Assembly (NCBI RefSeq): GCF_051900415.1
Contig: NZ_JBHZGL010000002.1
Coordinates: 62,001-126,000, forward strand
Reading direction: 5' to 3'
Source: Frateuria_A sp051900415
Lineage (GTDB): Bacteria; Pseudomonadota; Gammaproteobacteria; Xanthomonadales; Rhodanobacteraceae
Length of the DNA: 64,000 nucleotides
Part shown: piece by piece, positions 18,262 through 27,675 of the stretch
Layout: each line of letters starts with the position of its first letter
Numbering within the stretch: the stretch's first letter is position 1
Translations under genes and position numbers: made by a program
The notes under the pieces: generated by a model
Told to the model about the DNA's origin: nothing
Database searches by the model: none
Seen by the model: the letters and a program-made list of their open reading frames with translations, nothing else

Positions 18262-19827
18262 ATGCTCAAGGCTGAGATTGCGCTGTCCGACCTGGCGCAC
18301 ACCCCGACGTCATGCCCGGACGCCGCCATCGTTTTCGGGGCGAGCCGGATCGAACCCTATCGGCACGCTCTGCTTGAAACGCTGCTGGTAGTGACTGACG
18401 GGCAATGGTTCGTGGTGGTCCGCGAGCGCCTGAAACAAAAGAGCGCTCCACGCGGAAGCGGCAGCCAGCGCGTTGATTTCCACCGCTTCGCCGAGCTCCA
18501 CCGCGAATGTCTGATGTGGCCACTGGACTACGTCATGATCGAAGTCGCGCAAGCCGGCTGCCGCCTGAAGTTGAGAGCCGGGGCCCTGGGGTGCGCGCCG
18601 GTCTATTGCCGTACCACAAGTGATCGTCTGAGCGTTTCCTGGGACTTTGCAGATTTTCTCGCGCGGCCACTGATGCCGGATCTGGAGTTGGCCGCTCGCT
18701 ATCTGGGCCTCGGCTCGACCTATTCGGCACAACATTTGTGCGCGGGCATCACGGTGCTGACCGAGCGCGCCACGCTCTACGTAGAGCCTGGGCAAGCACG
18801 CTACCAGTACCCCAACCCAGCGGAAAGCAGGCTTGTATCACCCGGTGGTGCAAGCGGCACGCTGGAGGAATTCGAAGAAATTCTGTGCCGTACGATCGAT
18901 GCTCGCCCGCTGTCCGGCGACATGATTGCAATCGAACTGAGCGGCGGCCTGGATTCGGCCACCGTCGCCGCAGCCGCCACCCAGCTCTACGGGCCCGTCG
19001 CCAGCAAGGGCATTCTTGTTGACGGCGATCAGCGCCAGGCCCAGCGCGACCGTCGGGACAAAATAGGCCGTCTGCTAGGGCTGGAAGACGAGACCGTAGA
19101 TATCGACGCATATCCACCGTCACTCGATTTGCGATCGAGAGCGCGTGCCGAATATCCCAATGCGGAGCTCTATCTCGAGGCGTTCGATTTCCTGTGGTCG
19201 CGAGCGCACGCACAAGGCAGGAAGACGCTATTCACCGGCGTCGGAGGGGATGAACTGTATCCGCGCTATCGCGATGAAGGTGGCGACGCCAGAAGCCCAT
19301 CCAGTCTTGTCGCCAACGCAAGACACCGTGCAGAAGCCATCCTCACGCCGCCTGCCCTGGAGGCCGCGCGGACCGTGCGCGGGATGGACGCACCGACAAG
19401 CCCTGTGCCCGTATCTGCCCTGGTCGCGAGCCTTTGCCAGGCGCCCCACCTTCTGCGGCATGGCCTGTGGCCCGTCAACCCCTTGAGCCATCCTCGCCTG
19501 GTCGAGTTTTGCCATGGCTTGCCGCCGGACAAGCGACACGGACGCGAAATGTCGAGGCAGTACCTGCACGGCCGTCTGGGCGGTGAGGTCTTCCGAAAGG
19601 ACTATATAAAGGAAACCTTCGCCGGCGTGCTTCCCAGACTGATCTCCCAGCAGCACCAGAGTCTGGTCGCTCAATTGTCGGAATGTGCGCTGGCCGACCT
19701 TGGCCTGGTTGACCGGCGTGCCGCTCTCGCGCTTCTGGATGAAGTGGCAACGACTCGTGCCGATGCGCCGGCTGCACCGCTGATCGCCTTTCTCTGGCTG
19801 GAGCGATTTGTTCGACAGCTCTCATGA
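18262..19827 (+). CDS. asparagine-synthetase-like amide-forming enzyme (lasso-cyclase-like)
   Basis: 521 residues from the ATG at 18262 (AAGGA at 18250-18254); an earlier ATG at 18232 lies inside the hairpin. An N-terminal Ntn-like region lacks the catalytic Cys2 of AsnB, so glutamine hydrolysis is not expected. The ATP-pyrophosphatase domain has SGGLDSATVAAAA near residue 227 and LFTGVGGDELYPRY near 330, which activate a carboxylate as an acyl-adenylate. This is the pattern of lasso cyclases and beta-lactam synthetases. No B1 recognition protein, B2 protease or transporter lies within 5 kb, so it either acts without leader removal or uses enzymes elsewhere. Its likely substrate is the upstream peptide (inference). 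Confidence 0.8.
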   Translation: MLKAEIALSDLAHTPTSCPDAAIVFGASRIEPYRHALLETLLVVTDGQWFVVVRERLKQKSAPRGSGSQRVDFHRFAELHRECLMWPLDYVMIEVAQAGCRLKLRAGALGCAPVYCRTTSDRLSVSWDFADFLARPLMPDLELAARYLGLGSTYSAQHLCAGITVLTERATLYVEPGQARYQYPNPAESRLVSPGGASGTLEEFEEILCRTIDARPLSGDMIAIELSGGLDSATVAAAATQLYGPVASKGILVDGDQRQAQRDRRDKIGRLLGLEDETVDIDAYPPSLDLRSRARAEYPNAELYLEAFDFLWSRAHAQGRKTLFTGVGGDELYPRYRDEGGDARSPSSLVANARHRAEAILTPPALEAARTVRGMDAPTSPVPVSALVASLCQAPHLLRHGLWPVNPLSHPRLVEFCHGLPPDKRHGREMSRQYLHGRLGGEVFRKDYIKETFAGVLPRLISQQHQSLVAQLSECALADLGLVDRRAALALLDEVATTRADAPAAPLIAFLWLERFVRQLS

Positions 19828-19846
19828 ACAAATGCACAAACAGGGT

Positions 19847-19873
19847 CGCGTCCTGACGGGCGGACGCGTCTTT
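19847..19873 (+). terminator. probable terminator after the cyclase gene
   Basis: CGCGTCC (19847-19853) pairs with GGACGCG (19862-19868) and is followed by TCTTT. It ends the peptide/cyclase operon and separates it from the transferase downstream. Confidence 0.5.
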
Positions 19874-20213
19874 GGCGACGGCGGCCGGAGACCTGTCGCT
19901 CAGGTCGGCAGCCGTGCTCGATACGATCCAAGCGTTGAGCTTGCGCCCGTGCTCGCTTGCCCGTTTACACACCCTCGCCCCGCTTTTCACTTTGCATGGC
20001 CGGGCCCTGCGCCAAGCTTCGCTGCCATAGGAGCCCGGCCCTGCCCTCCACCGTCGGCACGCCAGCCAGGCTCTTCCCTGCAGCCTACGGCCAGTCTTGG
20101 GCTGCGACCAACCGGCGCCTCCCTCAGGCATGCACACCGCACCGGCTTTCCGGTAACGCCTGTCGCCGCCTCGATCGCTCGCCTTCTGGTCCGCACGCTT
20201 CCCTACGGCGGAG

Positions 20214-21980
20214 ATGATGATGCGCGGGACGGATGACCGGCTCGGGATAACGCCGCGACGCATCGCGCTCGGTTCGATCGTCCTGCTCGCCACGATACTG
20301 ATGGTTCCCGACGTGGCGTTCGTGGTGGCCAGCCCGCACGCCAGCAAGTTGTCCTGGGTTGCCGCCCAGCTCGTCCTGCCGGCGATGCTGCTGCTGGCGT
20401 ACTTTGCGGTGCTGGGGCGCTGGCCCCGGCTGGCGTGTCTGCTGATGGTGCCGCTCGCCGTGCTGGCGCCGACGGCGACCTTCTACATCCTCGACTATCG
20501 GACGCCCATCACCGAAGCAGTGCTCGGCACGTTGCTCGCGACCAACTTGGCCGAAGCTACCGACTTTCTGGGACCGGGCTTGTGGATGCTGGTGGCCTTG
20601 TCCCTGGCCGCGGGGGCGCTCGCGGTCATCGCCGCCCGGCTCTGCGCCCGCGCCAGGCTGCAGTTGATCGCCTCGCGGCGCGTGCATGGCATGGTGGTTG
20701 CCCTGGCCGCGGTACCGGTGTTCGCTTTCCTCTGCACGCAGGCCGTGGCCCAGCGCCCCGCGGGCGTCGGCATTGCGGCTGGCGAAGGGCTTGGCTCGCA
20801 CATGATCCGGGCGGTGCGGGACAGCTATCCCTTTGGTATTCCGCTCACGCTCGCTCTGTGGTGGAAGGATCAAGCCCGCCTGCAGGCGGCGATGCGCAGG
20901 ACGCAGGGCTTCCGCTTCCACGCCGTCCACGCCGCCCGGACAGGCCAACGGCAGATCTACGTTCTGGTGATCGGCGAAAGCAGCCGCCGCAACCACTGGC
21001 AATTGTTCGGCTACGGCCGGTCGACCAACCCGGAACTGTCGCACACCGATGACCTCGTTCCGATCACCGACATGATTTCGCCGTGGCCGACGACGATTGG
21101 CGCCGTACCGGCCATGCTGACCCGCAAGCCGGCGACGTTGGGGCTGTTCCATCCGTTTACCGAGCGATCGGTCGTGACCCTGATGCGCGAGGCGGGCTTC
21201 GATACCTGGTGGCTGTCCAACCAGAGCCCGACCGGCGCGTGGAACTCGCCCATTACCGCCTATGCGGATGAGGCGCAGCACCTGCAGTGGCTGAACCTGC
21301 AACGGTATGACGGCAGCCTGCCCGAAGGGCTCGCCCAGGTGGTGCGCCAGTCGCGCGGCGACCTGTTCGTCGTGCTGCACATGATCGGAAGCCACGGCAG
21401 CTACGACCTGCGCTACCCGCCAGCCTTCAAGACCTTCACGCCCACCTTGCGCGACGGCGGTCCATCCGCGACCCGCTACCGCCGCGTCACCAACAGCTAC
21501 GACAACACCATCGTCTATACCGACCACGTGCTGGCCCGCACGATCGCCGAGCTCAGACAGACCGGCGCGATCGCAGCCCTGTGGTACCAGTCCGACCACG
21601 GCGAAACCCTGCCGACGGCCACCTGCCGCATGACCGAACATGGGCACGGCTACCGCTACGAGTTCCCGGTACCGGCGCTGTTCTGGTACTCCGATGCCTA
21701 CGCGCAGGCGTTCCCCGAAAAGCTGGCTGCACTACGCGCGAACGCTGGCGATCGCGCCAGCAGCGCCGACACCTTCGCCACGCTGGCGGACATGGCGGGT
21801 GTCGAGTTTGCCGGGCAGGACAGCTCGCGAAGCCTTTTCAGCACGACCTGGCACTACCGGCCGCGGATCGTCCATCCGGTATGGCAGGCGAGGCATGGGT
21901 GGGTCGACTACGACCGCGCCGAACTTGGCGATGGGTGTGAACTTGTGCGGCCAAAGCCGAAAACAACCAACCCCGGATGA
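20214..21980 (+). CDS. phosphoethanolamine transferase (sulfatase fold), EptA-like
   Basis: 588 residues: about five N-terminal membrane helices (to residue 190), then a periplasmic alkaline-phosphatase-fold domain. VLVIGESSRRNHWQLFGYGR near residue 250 is the nucleophile motif, and ALWYQSDHGE plus HGHGY carry metal ligands. Family members move phosphoethanolamine from phosphatidylethanolamine to lipid A, core or glucans. The usual nucleophile is threonine (GET); the aligned residue here appears to be serine. ATG codons at 20214, 20217 and 20220 are all possible, after GGCGGAG at 20207-20213. It follows the peptide/cyclase operon after a probable terminator, so a link to it is not established. 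Confidence 0.85.
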   Translation: MMMRGTDDRLGITPRRIALGSIVLLATILMVPDVAFVVASPHASKLSWVAAQLVLPAMLLLAYFAVLGRWPRLACLLMVPLAVLAPTATFYILDYRTPITEAVLGTLLATNLAEATDFLGPGLWMLVALSLAAGALAVIAARLCARARLQLIASRRVHGMVVALAAVPVFAFLCTQAVAQRPAGVGIAAGEGLGSHMIRAVRDSYPFGIPLTLALWWKDQARLQAAMRRTQGFRFHAVHAARTGQRQIYVLVIGESSRRNHWQLFGYGRSTNPELSHTDDLVPITDMISPWPTTIGAVPAMLTRKPATLGLFHPFTERSVVTLMREAGFDTWWLSNQSPTGAWNSPITAYADEAQHLQWLNLQRYDGSLPEGLAQVVRQSRGDLFVVLHMIGSHGSYDLRYPPAFKTFTPTLRDGGPSATRYRRVTNSYDNTIVYTDHVLARTIAELRQTGAIAALWYQSDHGETLPTATCRMTEHGHGYRYEFPVPALFWYSDAYAQAFPEKLAALRANAGDRASSADTFATLADMAGVEFAGQDSSRSLFSTTWHYRPRIVHPVWQARHGWVDYDRAELGDGCELVRPKPKTTNPG

Positions 21981-22119
21981 GCGCTGGAGGGCGGCTCTCC
22001 CATAAAGGCCCGCAGCGGATCGATTCCTGGCCTGATATGGGCCGCTTCGCAAAAAATGCGGCAACGCTTATCGTTTTGATCCGGCTGCGCGCTGCGGCGC
22101 CAGCGACAAGGAGCACACC

Positions 22120-22524
22120 ATGACCACCACCGTCCAACGCGACGCCAGTCGCGCGCCACCCCCGCGTGTTCCACCGGTCTGGATCGCGGGCATGCGCTAT
22201 GCCCAGGTTCCTGGCGACCTCGAAACGGACGGCCAGGTCGGAGGCATCCTTGCAGCCTACGACGCGTCCAATCGCCAGATGTGGCGGCTGAAGGTCTACG
22301 AAAATGCACGCCGCCCCGAGCGGGAGGGCGATGTGCAGGACGTATGGTTCCGCTCACTGCGCGTCGAACGCGGCAAGCTCCTGATCGAGAACGAGCGCGG
22401 CGAACGGTTCGCGGTGGACCCCGCGACCGGACGCGTCTGCGGATGTCCGGCGCCAGCTCCTGAGCCCAAGTCCGACATCGACCCGATCTCCGGCCAGCCC
22501 CGCATCCGGCGGCCGGGGGCGTAA
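22120..22524 (+). CDS. small hypothetical protein, paralogue of 28731-29078
   Basis: 134 residues, cytosolic, no signal peptide. It aligns with the 115-residue protein at 28731-29078 through AGMRYAQ / AGVRYEQ, an LKVYEN / ISCVYQ strand, GDVQDVWFRSLR / ADVQWTFFKSMR, LLIENERGERFAVD / LLVENGKGHTYHVD, and GRV near the end. The conserved core looks like an all-beta domain. AAGGAG at 22109-22114 supports the start. No function is known. The tail is proline-rich. Confidence 0.75.
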   Translation: MTTTVQRDASRAPPPRVPPVWIAGMRYAQVPGDLETDGQVGGILAAYDASNRQMWRLKVYENARRPEREGDVQDVWFRSLRVERGKLLIENERGERFAVDPATGRVCGCPAPAPEPKSDIDPISGQPRIRRPGA

Positions 22525-22811
22525 AAGGCGGTCGACAAGGGGACGGTTCGTTTTTCGGTCACATGTGGGAAGCGCCCGTTCACGCTTCATACGGCCAAGC
22601 CCGGATCGCCCTCCATCACCGCCTTCCGCAGCAATGCCGGCCGCTATTGTCCAGGTCGATCTGCAGCACGTTGCTTGTCACGGCCGGCCCTTTGAAGCGA
22701 GCGAGGTTCGCCGCTCGTATGCTCCGGGACGCGTGAAGCGCGAAGAACTGAATCGTTACGGGCTATTCCGCGCGACGGCTTGCGCGCGGGCTGTGCTCGG
22801 CCGGCAGTGGG
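22525..22811. other. intergenic region with a short degraded coding fragment
   Basis: About 290 bp. On the minus strand at roughly 22593-22645 a short frame ends MEGDPGLAV and a stop, matching the end of the small open frame at 30282-30494 (VEGDPGPAV and stop). It is too short to be functional. The stretch at 22540-22560 (GGGGACGGTTCGTTTTT) resembles the degenerate REP-like sequence seen elsewhere in the window. Confidence 0.4.
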
Positions 22812-23048
22812 TCAATCATCATCGGGGCCGCGATGCGTCACCAGGCGCTCGTAGGCGGGAAGGTTCGTCTGGCCTTGTGTCACGCTCGCGTAAGCCTCTT
22901 CGAGTTCGTGGGCGAGCGACTCGTAATCGACCAGCCGGAGCTCTTCGGCCGGCGTGATCGCATCGTCCGGCAAGCTCATCAGGCGGGTGATCTCGCGGTC
23001 GACCGCCTGGATGATCAGGACCAGCGACCGCGCGCTGATGTCTGGCAT
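22812..23048 (-). CDS. small hypothetical acidic protein
   Basis: 78 residues from the ATG at 23048, with GGAG at 23061-23064. It is highly acidic and helical (ISARSLVLIIQAVDREITRL, AEELRLVDYESLAHELEEAYASV). No membrane helix or signal is present. The length and charge suggest a small soluble helical protein. I do not recognise a family. The frame continues upstream, but there it overlaps the glycosyltransferase gene in a different frame and looks non-coding. Confidence 0.65.
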   Translation of the reverse strand: MPDISARSLVLIIQAVDREITRLMSLPDDAITPAEELRLVDYESLAHELEEAYASVTQGQTNLPAYERLVTHRGPDDD

Positions 23049-23173
23049 AGGCAAAGTCTCCATCATTGAAAGTGGTCGGGATCCATTCGCGCCAGGTCGG
23101 CCGCCGCTGGCGTCTTCGGCACGGATCACGCTTGCCGGCCTGGGGCCGGGCGTCAATCGACCGCGCCCCATAG

Positions 23174-24495
23174 TCACCTGGCGGCCCGCCCGAGCAGGGA
23201 CAGGATCGCCTCGGCGGCGACGCGGGCGCCCTCCTCCTGCGCCACCTGGCTGCCGACGCGCGCTGCCGCCTGCCGGTAGCCTGGCTGGTCCATCAGGGCC
23301 CGCAGGGCAGCGGCAACATTCGCGCTGCGCCAGGCGCGTCGTGACACCGCCCGACCGACGCCGAGCCGCACCACCCGCGCCGCGTTGTCCGGCTGGTCGA
23401 CCAGATAAGGCGTGACCAGTTGCGGGCGACCGGCGCGCAGCGCCTGGGCGGTGGTGCCGATGCCGCCGTGGTGGACGTTGATGGCCGCCTGCGGGAACAG
23501 CGTCGAGTACGGGGCGTAGCCAGTCACGGGATCGTCGCTGTGGCATGCGACGACCAGCGCCGGGCCTGTTCCTCGTCGAGTACCAGCACGGCACGCACGC
23601 CAAGCCGGTCGATCGCGGCGAGGCTCTCGCGCACGAAGTCATCCGCATCGTGCACCGCCGAGGTCCCCTGCGTGAAGACCACCGGCGGTGCGCCGCCGTC
23701 CAGGAACGCCTGCAGGGCGGGCGACAACCTGGACGCGCCGCCATGCTCGCTGTCGTAGAAGGCAAAGCCGGCGATCGTGGTATGTGGCGGGTGCTCCGGC
23801 CGCGGCGGTTCCAGCAGCGGCGAGTACAGGCCGAACGCGCCGATGCCGGTGAACTGGCCCTCGAACAGGGGGTGCGCCGTCGCCGGCGGCAGGCCGACCT
23901 CACGACGGAAGGCATCGATCGGCCGCGCCCATCGCCGCGCGATGCGGCGACCCAGTGCCAGGAACGCGCGCGTCCATACAGGCCCCTGGCGATAGATCCA
24001 GCGCGAGAAGCGCGGCATCTCGGCGATCACCGGCGGGTCGGATGCCGAAGCAAAGAGCATCGGCTGCAGCACGATGCCTACCCGCGGCAGGCCAAGCTTT
24101 TCGGCGGCCAGCTGTGCGCCATAGGCAACCGAATGGGTGACCACCAGGTCGGCGCCGCGCATGGCCACCATGGCGTCGTCGTAGGCGTCCCGCAACGCCG
24201 GCAGGAGGATGCGCTGCAGCAGAAACTGCGGGCGCGAGGCCACCGCGCGGGCCAGTTGTCGAGGCGTCAATGCCAACCGGTTGGCCACGGCCTCGATGTC
24301 CGGTCGCATCGGATGGAACCCGATACCCTCGGCCTCGACCTTCGCGCGAAACACCTCGCCGGCGGCCAGCACCGGGGCCGCGCCACGCTCGCGCAAGGCC
24401 AGCGCCAACGCGAGAAACGGATGGAGATCGCCGTAAGTGCCGAACGTCGCCAGCACGATGCGCGGCCGATGCGGGTGGGGAGCGTGCAACTGCAT
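23174..24495 (-). pseudogene. GT1 family glycosyltransferase, one frameshift
   Basis: Two abutting frames make one UGT/MGT-type glycosyltransferase of about 440 residues. The first (24495 down to 23524) has the N-domain start RIVLATFGTYGDLHPFLALAL and the central PPVVFTQGTSAVHDADDF. The second (from about 23527 down to 23174) has the C-terminal donor-binding signature VHHGGIGTTAQALRAGRPQLV and YLVDQPDNA. At the junction the sequence in the alternative frame reads HSDDPVTGYAPYS, continuing the fold, so a single-base deletion near 23535-23545 explains the break. It may be a genuine mutation, a sequencing error, or a programmed shift (least likely). The intact enzyme would glycosylate a lipid or small molecule using a nucleotide sugar. 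Confidence 0.8.
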
Positions 24496-24629
24496 GGATC
24501 GCCTCTGCGGGCCTGGCCACGCCTCGGCCGGAACCCGGAAGCGTGGCACGGAAGGACCCGCCACGCGCTACACGCACCGCTCATTCCCCGCAGGCTATAG
24601 AAAAACGCCCCTTCCGCGGAGAATCCGCC

Positions 24630-25112
24630 ATGGCCGATGCAGGCGAGCTGAAACAAAAGTTCTGGAACGCCGTCAAGGACGATCGCACCGTGATGCTCGG
24701 GCTGGCCGATGCCCACAGCCACCCGCGTCCGATGACGGCAATGATCGAGGGCGACGAAGGCGGTCCGGTCTGGTTCTTCACCGGCACATCCACCGAACTG
24801 GGCGCGGTCGTGTCCGCGCCGGCACCGGCGTTGCTGACGCTTTCCTCCAAGGGACATGACGTCTTCGCGACTGTCCACGGCAGGCTCTCGCGCACTTACG
24901 ACCGGGCCGTCATCGATCGCCTGTGGAACCCCTTCATCGCCGCTTGGTACGAAGGCGGCAAGGACGATCCCACACTAGTGCTGCTGCGCTTCGATCCGGC
25001 CGATGCCGAGATCTGGCTTGAAGGCTCCAGCCTGGTCGCCGGGGTCAAGGCGATGCTTGGCGTCGATCCGAAGAAGGACTACCAGGACAACGTCGGCCAG
25101 GTCCGGCTCTGA
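24630..25112 (+). CDS. general stress protein, pyridoxamine-phosphate-oxidase-like flavoprotein
   Basis: 160 residues, cytosolic. A split-barrel FMN-binding fold: ELKQKFWNAVKDDRTVMLGL, RPMTAMIEGDEGGPVWFFTG, VHGRLSRTYDRAVIDRLWNPF and AAWYEGGKDDPTLVLLRF are typical of the YdaG/COG3871 group of general stress proteins. These bind FMN or F420-like cofactors; the substrate is unknown. The start at 24630 follows GCGGAGA. It is transcribed divergently from the glycosyltransferase. Confidence 0.9.
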   Translation: MADAGELKQKFWNAVKDDRTVMLGLADAHSHPRPMTAMIEGDEGGPVWFFTGTSTELGAVVSAPAPALLTLSSKGHDVFATVHGRLSRTYDRAVIDRLWNPFIAAWYEGGKDDPTLVLLRFDPADAEIWLEGSSLVAGVKAMLGVDPKKDYQDNVGQVRL

Positions 25113-25218
25113 GCGGAACACGGTTGCGGGCGAGGCCGCCAGGTCCCGCCTGGCTCGGCGATCCGCCGCCCCATGCCCGTAGCCTGGCTTGACGCGGCGA
25201 ACCTTGCCAGTGGAAACG

Positions 25219-25542
25219 TCAGCCCCGAGAAGAAATCGCCGATCTGCGGCCTGCCCGGGCCTGGCCCAATGGCAGGCGGTGCAGCCGCATCGCCGCCAAC
25301 CCAAGCAGGGTCGCGCCGCCAAGCGTACGCCGGAACGGGCTGTCCCCTTCGACAAGTTCCAACCCCGCCCACCAGGCCAGTGTCGCGTCACGCAGGAGCG
25401 GCAGGACGAAATGCCCGGAACCGGTGGACAAGCGCGCCGCGACCGCCAGCGCGCTCCAGGCGAGCATCGGCCCGTTGGGAGGTTGCGCCACCACGACGCG
25501 GCCCTGGCGATCGGTGATGAAGCGGCGGAGTGCCGAGGACAT
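25219..25542 (-). CDS. small hypothetical membrane protein
   Basis: 107 residues beginning MSSALRRFITDRQGRVVVAQ. The RFITDRxGRxVVAQPPNGP start, followed by LAWSALAVAARLS and LPLLRDATLAWWAGLELV, recurs in small uncharacterised membrane proteins of proteobacteria. Two weak membrane segments are visible. A TTG at 25563 in the same frame is a less likely start. Function unknown. Confidence 0.65.
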   Translation of the reverse strand: MSSALRRFITDRQGRVVVAQPPNGPMLAWSALAVAARLSTGSGHFVLPLLRDATLAWWAGLELVEGDSPFRRTLGGATLLGLAAMRLHRLPLGQARAGRRSAISSRG

Positions 25543-26063
25543 GGGCGGCTCCCGAGCGGGCAATCAGGTTGACACCGTGACCGCTCAGGAAAGGTGATCG
25601 AGCGCTGGCGGCACCGGCGGCCACGGCCGCAGCACGCAGCAAAGGAATCGCCGCAAAGCAGGGGCGCGCACCTGTCAGCGAACCACGCTTCGAGCGTACA
25701 CGGCTCGTTCGGAGGCGCTTCGTGCATTGACGACACGTCCGGTATCGCCTCGTTGCGCGCCGCGTGCGCTCGCGCTTCTATTGCCAACGCAAAGCGCGCA
25801 CCATCTCGCGGCTGCTGCCGAAGCACAGTGGCCGGTCAAAACAGTTCGCCCCGGAAAGTCATCGCTGAATCTGCCGTCCGCCAGGCGCAGTTGCCAGGCC
25901 CAGGACGGCGTGCTTTGAACCGTCATCCGTCCGGGTAGGCTGCGCAGGCGCACCTCCCGCCGGATGAGACGGTGAGATCACCGGGCGTACCGCGATGGCA
26001 CGTGCGTCGGGTTGAGCTCGGTGCATCCGTAAGTGGTCCTCGGCTCGCTGCCCCGTTCCCTGT
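25543..26063. other. intergenic region, no confident gene
   Basis: About 520 bp. One minus-strand frame at 25675-25953 is open for 92 codons, but it lacks a ribosome site and its composition past residue 40 looks random. I see no recognisable feature. Confidence 0.4.
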
Positions 26064-26198
26064 TCAAAGGGCCCCGGCGACGTCCGCCCGACGAAAGCTC
26101 ATCCCGGTGATGTTGTTTTCAGCGATGCTTTTATCCAGGGCTTTCTTCGCGCCTTCGTTGACGAAACGCTCATGCGAGAGTTCCTTGCGTGCAGCCAT
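26064..26198 (-). pseudogene. C-terminal relic of an Imm-like immunity gene
   Basis: About 44 codons read HERFVNEGAKKALDKSIAEN then NITGMSFRR and, seven codons later, a stop. They match the end of the putative immunity protein at 33209-33772 (HGRIFVNDAAKIAMEERIAAN then KISGMDFRRWN). Nothing upstream in any frame continues the match. A relic of the start of the matching toxin gene lies on the same strand at about 28,540, so these may be the two ends of an old second toxin/immunity copy. Confidence 0.65.
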
Positions 26199-26378
26199 AC
26201 GTTTGCCAGCGGGCAGAAGCGTTGGCACGCGCTCGGCACCCGGACTCTATACCGGCCCACGACTGAAAGCGGGGGCGTCGGTGGCACGTGCTACCCGAGC
26301 TGCCCTGGCACCCGCCAAGGTGCATCTGACCAGGTTTTATGCGCCAGGTTGAGTTCGGTGTTTCGACCGGTATTCGGC

Positions 26379-27455
26379 TTATTCGCCGGACGACGCCTCC
26401 ACCCGATTGCCGCCCTGCTCCTTGGCGCGATAGAGCGCGCGGTCCGCACGCTGCAGCACGGTGTCGAGCGTGTCATCAGGCTGGATCATGGTTACCCCGA
26501 ACGAGGCCGTCACCCCCTGCACGGGCGCCACCGGCAAGCCGGCGATGACCGAACGCAGGCGTTCGGCCACCTGCGATAGGCCGGACGCGTCGATGTCGGG
26601 CACGAGCGCCAGGAACTCCTCGCCTCCCCAGCGTGAGATGCATTCGTCTCCGCGCAACAGGTCTTTGCAACCACTCGCCACCGCCTGCAGCACCCGATCG
26701 CCCACAGGATGGCCATAGGTGTCGTTGATCGCCTTGAACCGGTCCAGGTCCAGCATGATCACGCCGGCAGGCGCGTCCCGGTCCAACGCTTCGCGCAGCC
26801 TCCGTTCGCCGAGCAGCCGGCTCTGGGCGCCCGTCAGCGGATCCCGATGAAGCAGCATTTCCATCCGCTGCCGCTCCGTCGACAAGCGCCGGATCTTGCC
26901 GGCCAGTCCACGCTGCACCGGCAGCAACACGACGGCCATGATGCTGACCGGTCCATACGCCATCAAAAGATCCGTGCCGCGCGCGGACCACAGTTCCTCG
27001 CGATGGAACAGCAGATAGACCAGCACCGGCAACGCGATCGTCGTCCAGCCGAGCGCGGCCAGGACAAACGCAAGCCGGCCGGGGACGAAGATCATCAGCA
27101 TGACCAGGAAAACCACGAACAGCGACGACACCGGCGGCAGGGTGTCGACCAGCAGCGTACCGGGCGTCAAGGTGGCCTGCAGCGTGTAGAGCCAGGCCGG
27201 CGCCGCAAGCGCCAGCCCTCCGGCCACCAGCGCGATCCGGGCGATGCTGACGATCCATTGGGGACGCCGTGTCAGGGCAATAACCAGGCCGGCGTACAGC
27301 GCGCTGATCGTGGGCGGCACGATCAGGTCCATCGTCTGATGGACCGGGGCCATCCAATGGATCGCGGTGGCGCAGATCCCGCCCAGCAGCGCCAACGACA
27401 GCATGAACAGCACGGCCATCCGTGCATAGCGATCGTCAATGTCGGGCGCTTGCAT
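26379..27455 (-). CDS. membrane-bound diguanylate cyclase (GGDEF)
   Basis: 358 residues. Six predicted membrane helices occupy residues 12-190, in the manner of a MASE-type sensor, followed by a GGDEF domain with RDPLTGAQSRLL, LDLDRFKAINDTYGHPVGDRVL and the active-site RWGGEEF. It should make cyclic di-GMP from two GTP. The RxxD inhibitory site five residues before GGEEF (GDECISRW) is not evident, so product inhibition may be weak. The start MQAPDID at 27455 removes an unconvincing 22-residue extension. It is transcribed divergently from the methyltransferase. Confidence 0.93.
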   Translation of the reverse strand: MQAPDIDDRYARMAVLFMLSLALLGGICATAIHWMAPVHQTMDLIVPPTISALYAGLVIALTRRPQWIVSIARIALVAGGLALAAPAWLYTLQATLTPGTLLVDTLPPVSSLFVVFLVMLMIFVPGRLAFVLAALGWTTIALPVLVYLLFHREELWSARGTDLLMAYGPVSIMAVVLLPVQRGLAGKIRRLSTERQRMEMLLHRDPLTGAQSRLLGERRLREALDRDAPAGVIMLDLDRFKAINDTYGHPVGDRVLQAVASGCKDLLRGDECISRWGGEEFLALVPDIDASGLSQVAERLRSVIAGLPVAPVQGVTASFGVTMIQPDDTLDTVLQRADRALYRAKEQGGNRVEASSGE

Positions 27456-27652
27456 CCGGAAGGTCCGAGAAGTCCGCTGGCGAGTGTAGAGGAGGCCGCC
27501 TTGGCAGACGGGCGTTTTCACGCGGGTACCCGCGGTTATCGGCAGGGCGGGCGTGCACTAAAGCGAACAATGGGACGGGACGCGACCAACGGACCCACGC
27601 CCAGCCGACGCGGCTACGGACGTCGGGGATGGCCGGGGAGTAGGCTTGGATG

Positions 27653-27662
27653 CCCCCCCCCC
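27653..27662 (+). repeat. ten-base C tract before a ribosome binding site
   Basis: Ten consecutive C residues end immediately before GGAGG of the exported methyltransferase gene. Tracts this long slip readily and could change leader length or translation. A second ten-C tract lies at 32362-32371, away from any gene start. Confidence 0.8.
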
Positions 27663-27675
27663 GGAGGTCCACGCC

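Noticed and set aside
18262..19827. Annotation as ordinary asparagine synthetase
   Set aside because: The N-terminal catalytic cysteine is missing and the gene follows a small peptide gene; cyclase-type amide formation is a better reading.
25675..25953. 92-codon minus-strand hypothetical gene
   Set aside because: No ribosome site, and composition after residue 40 is like random high-GC sequence.
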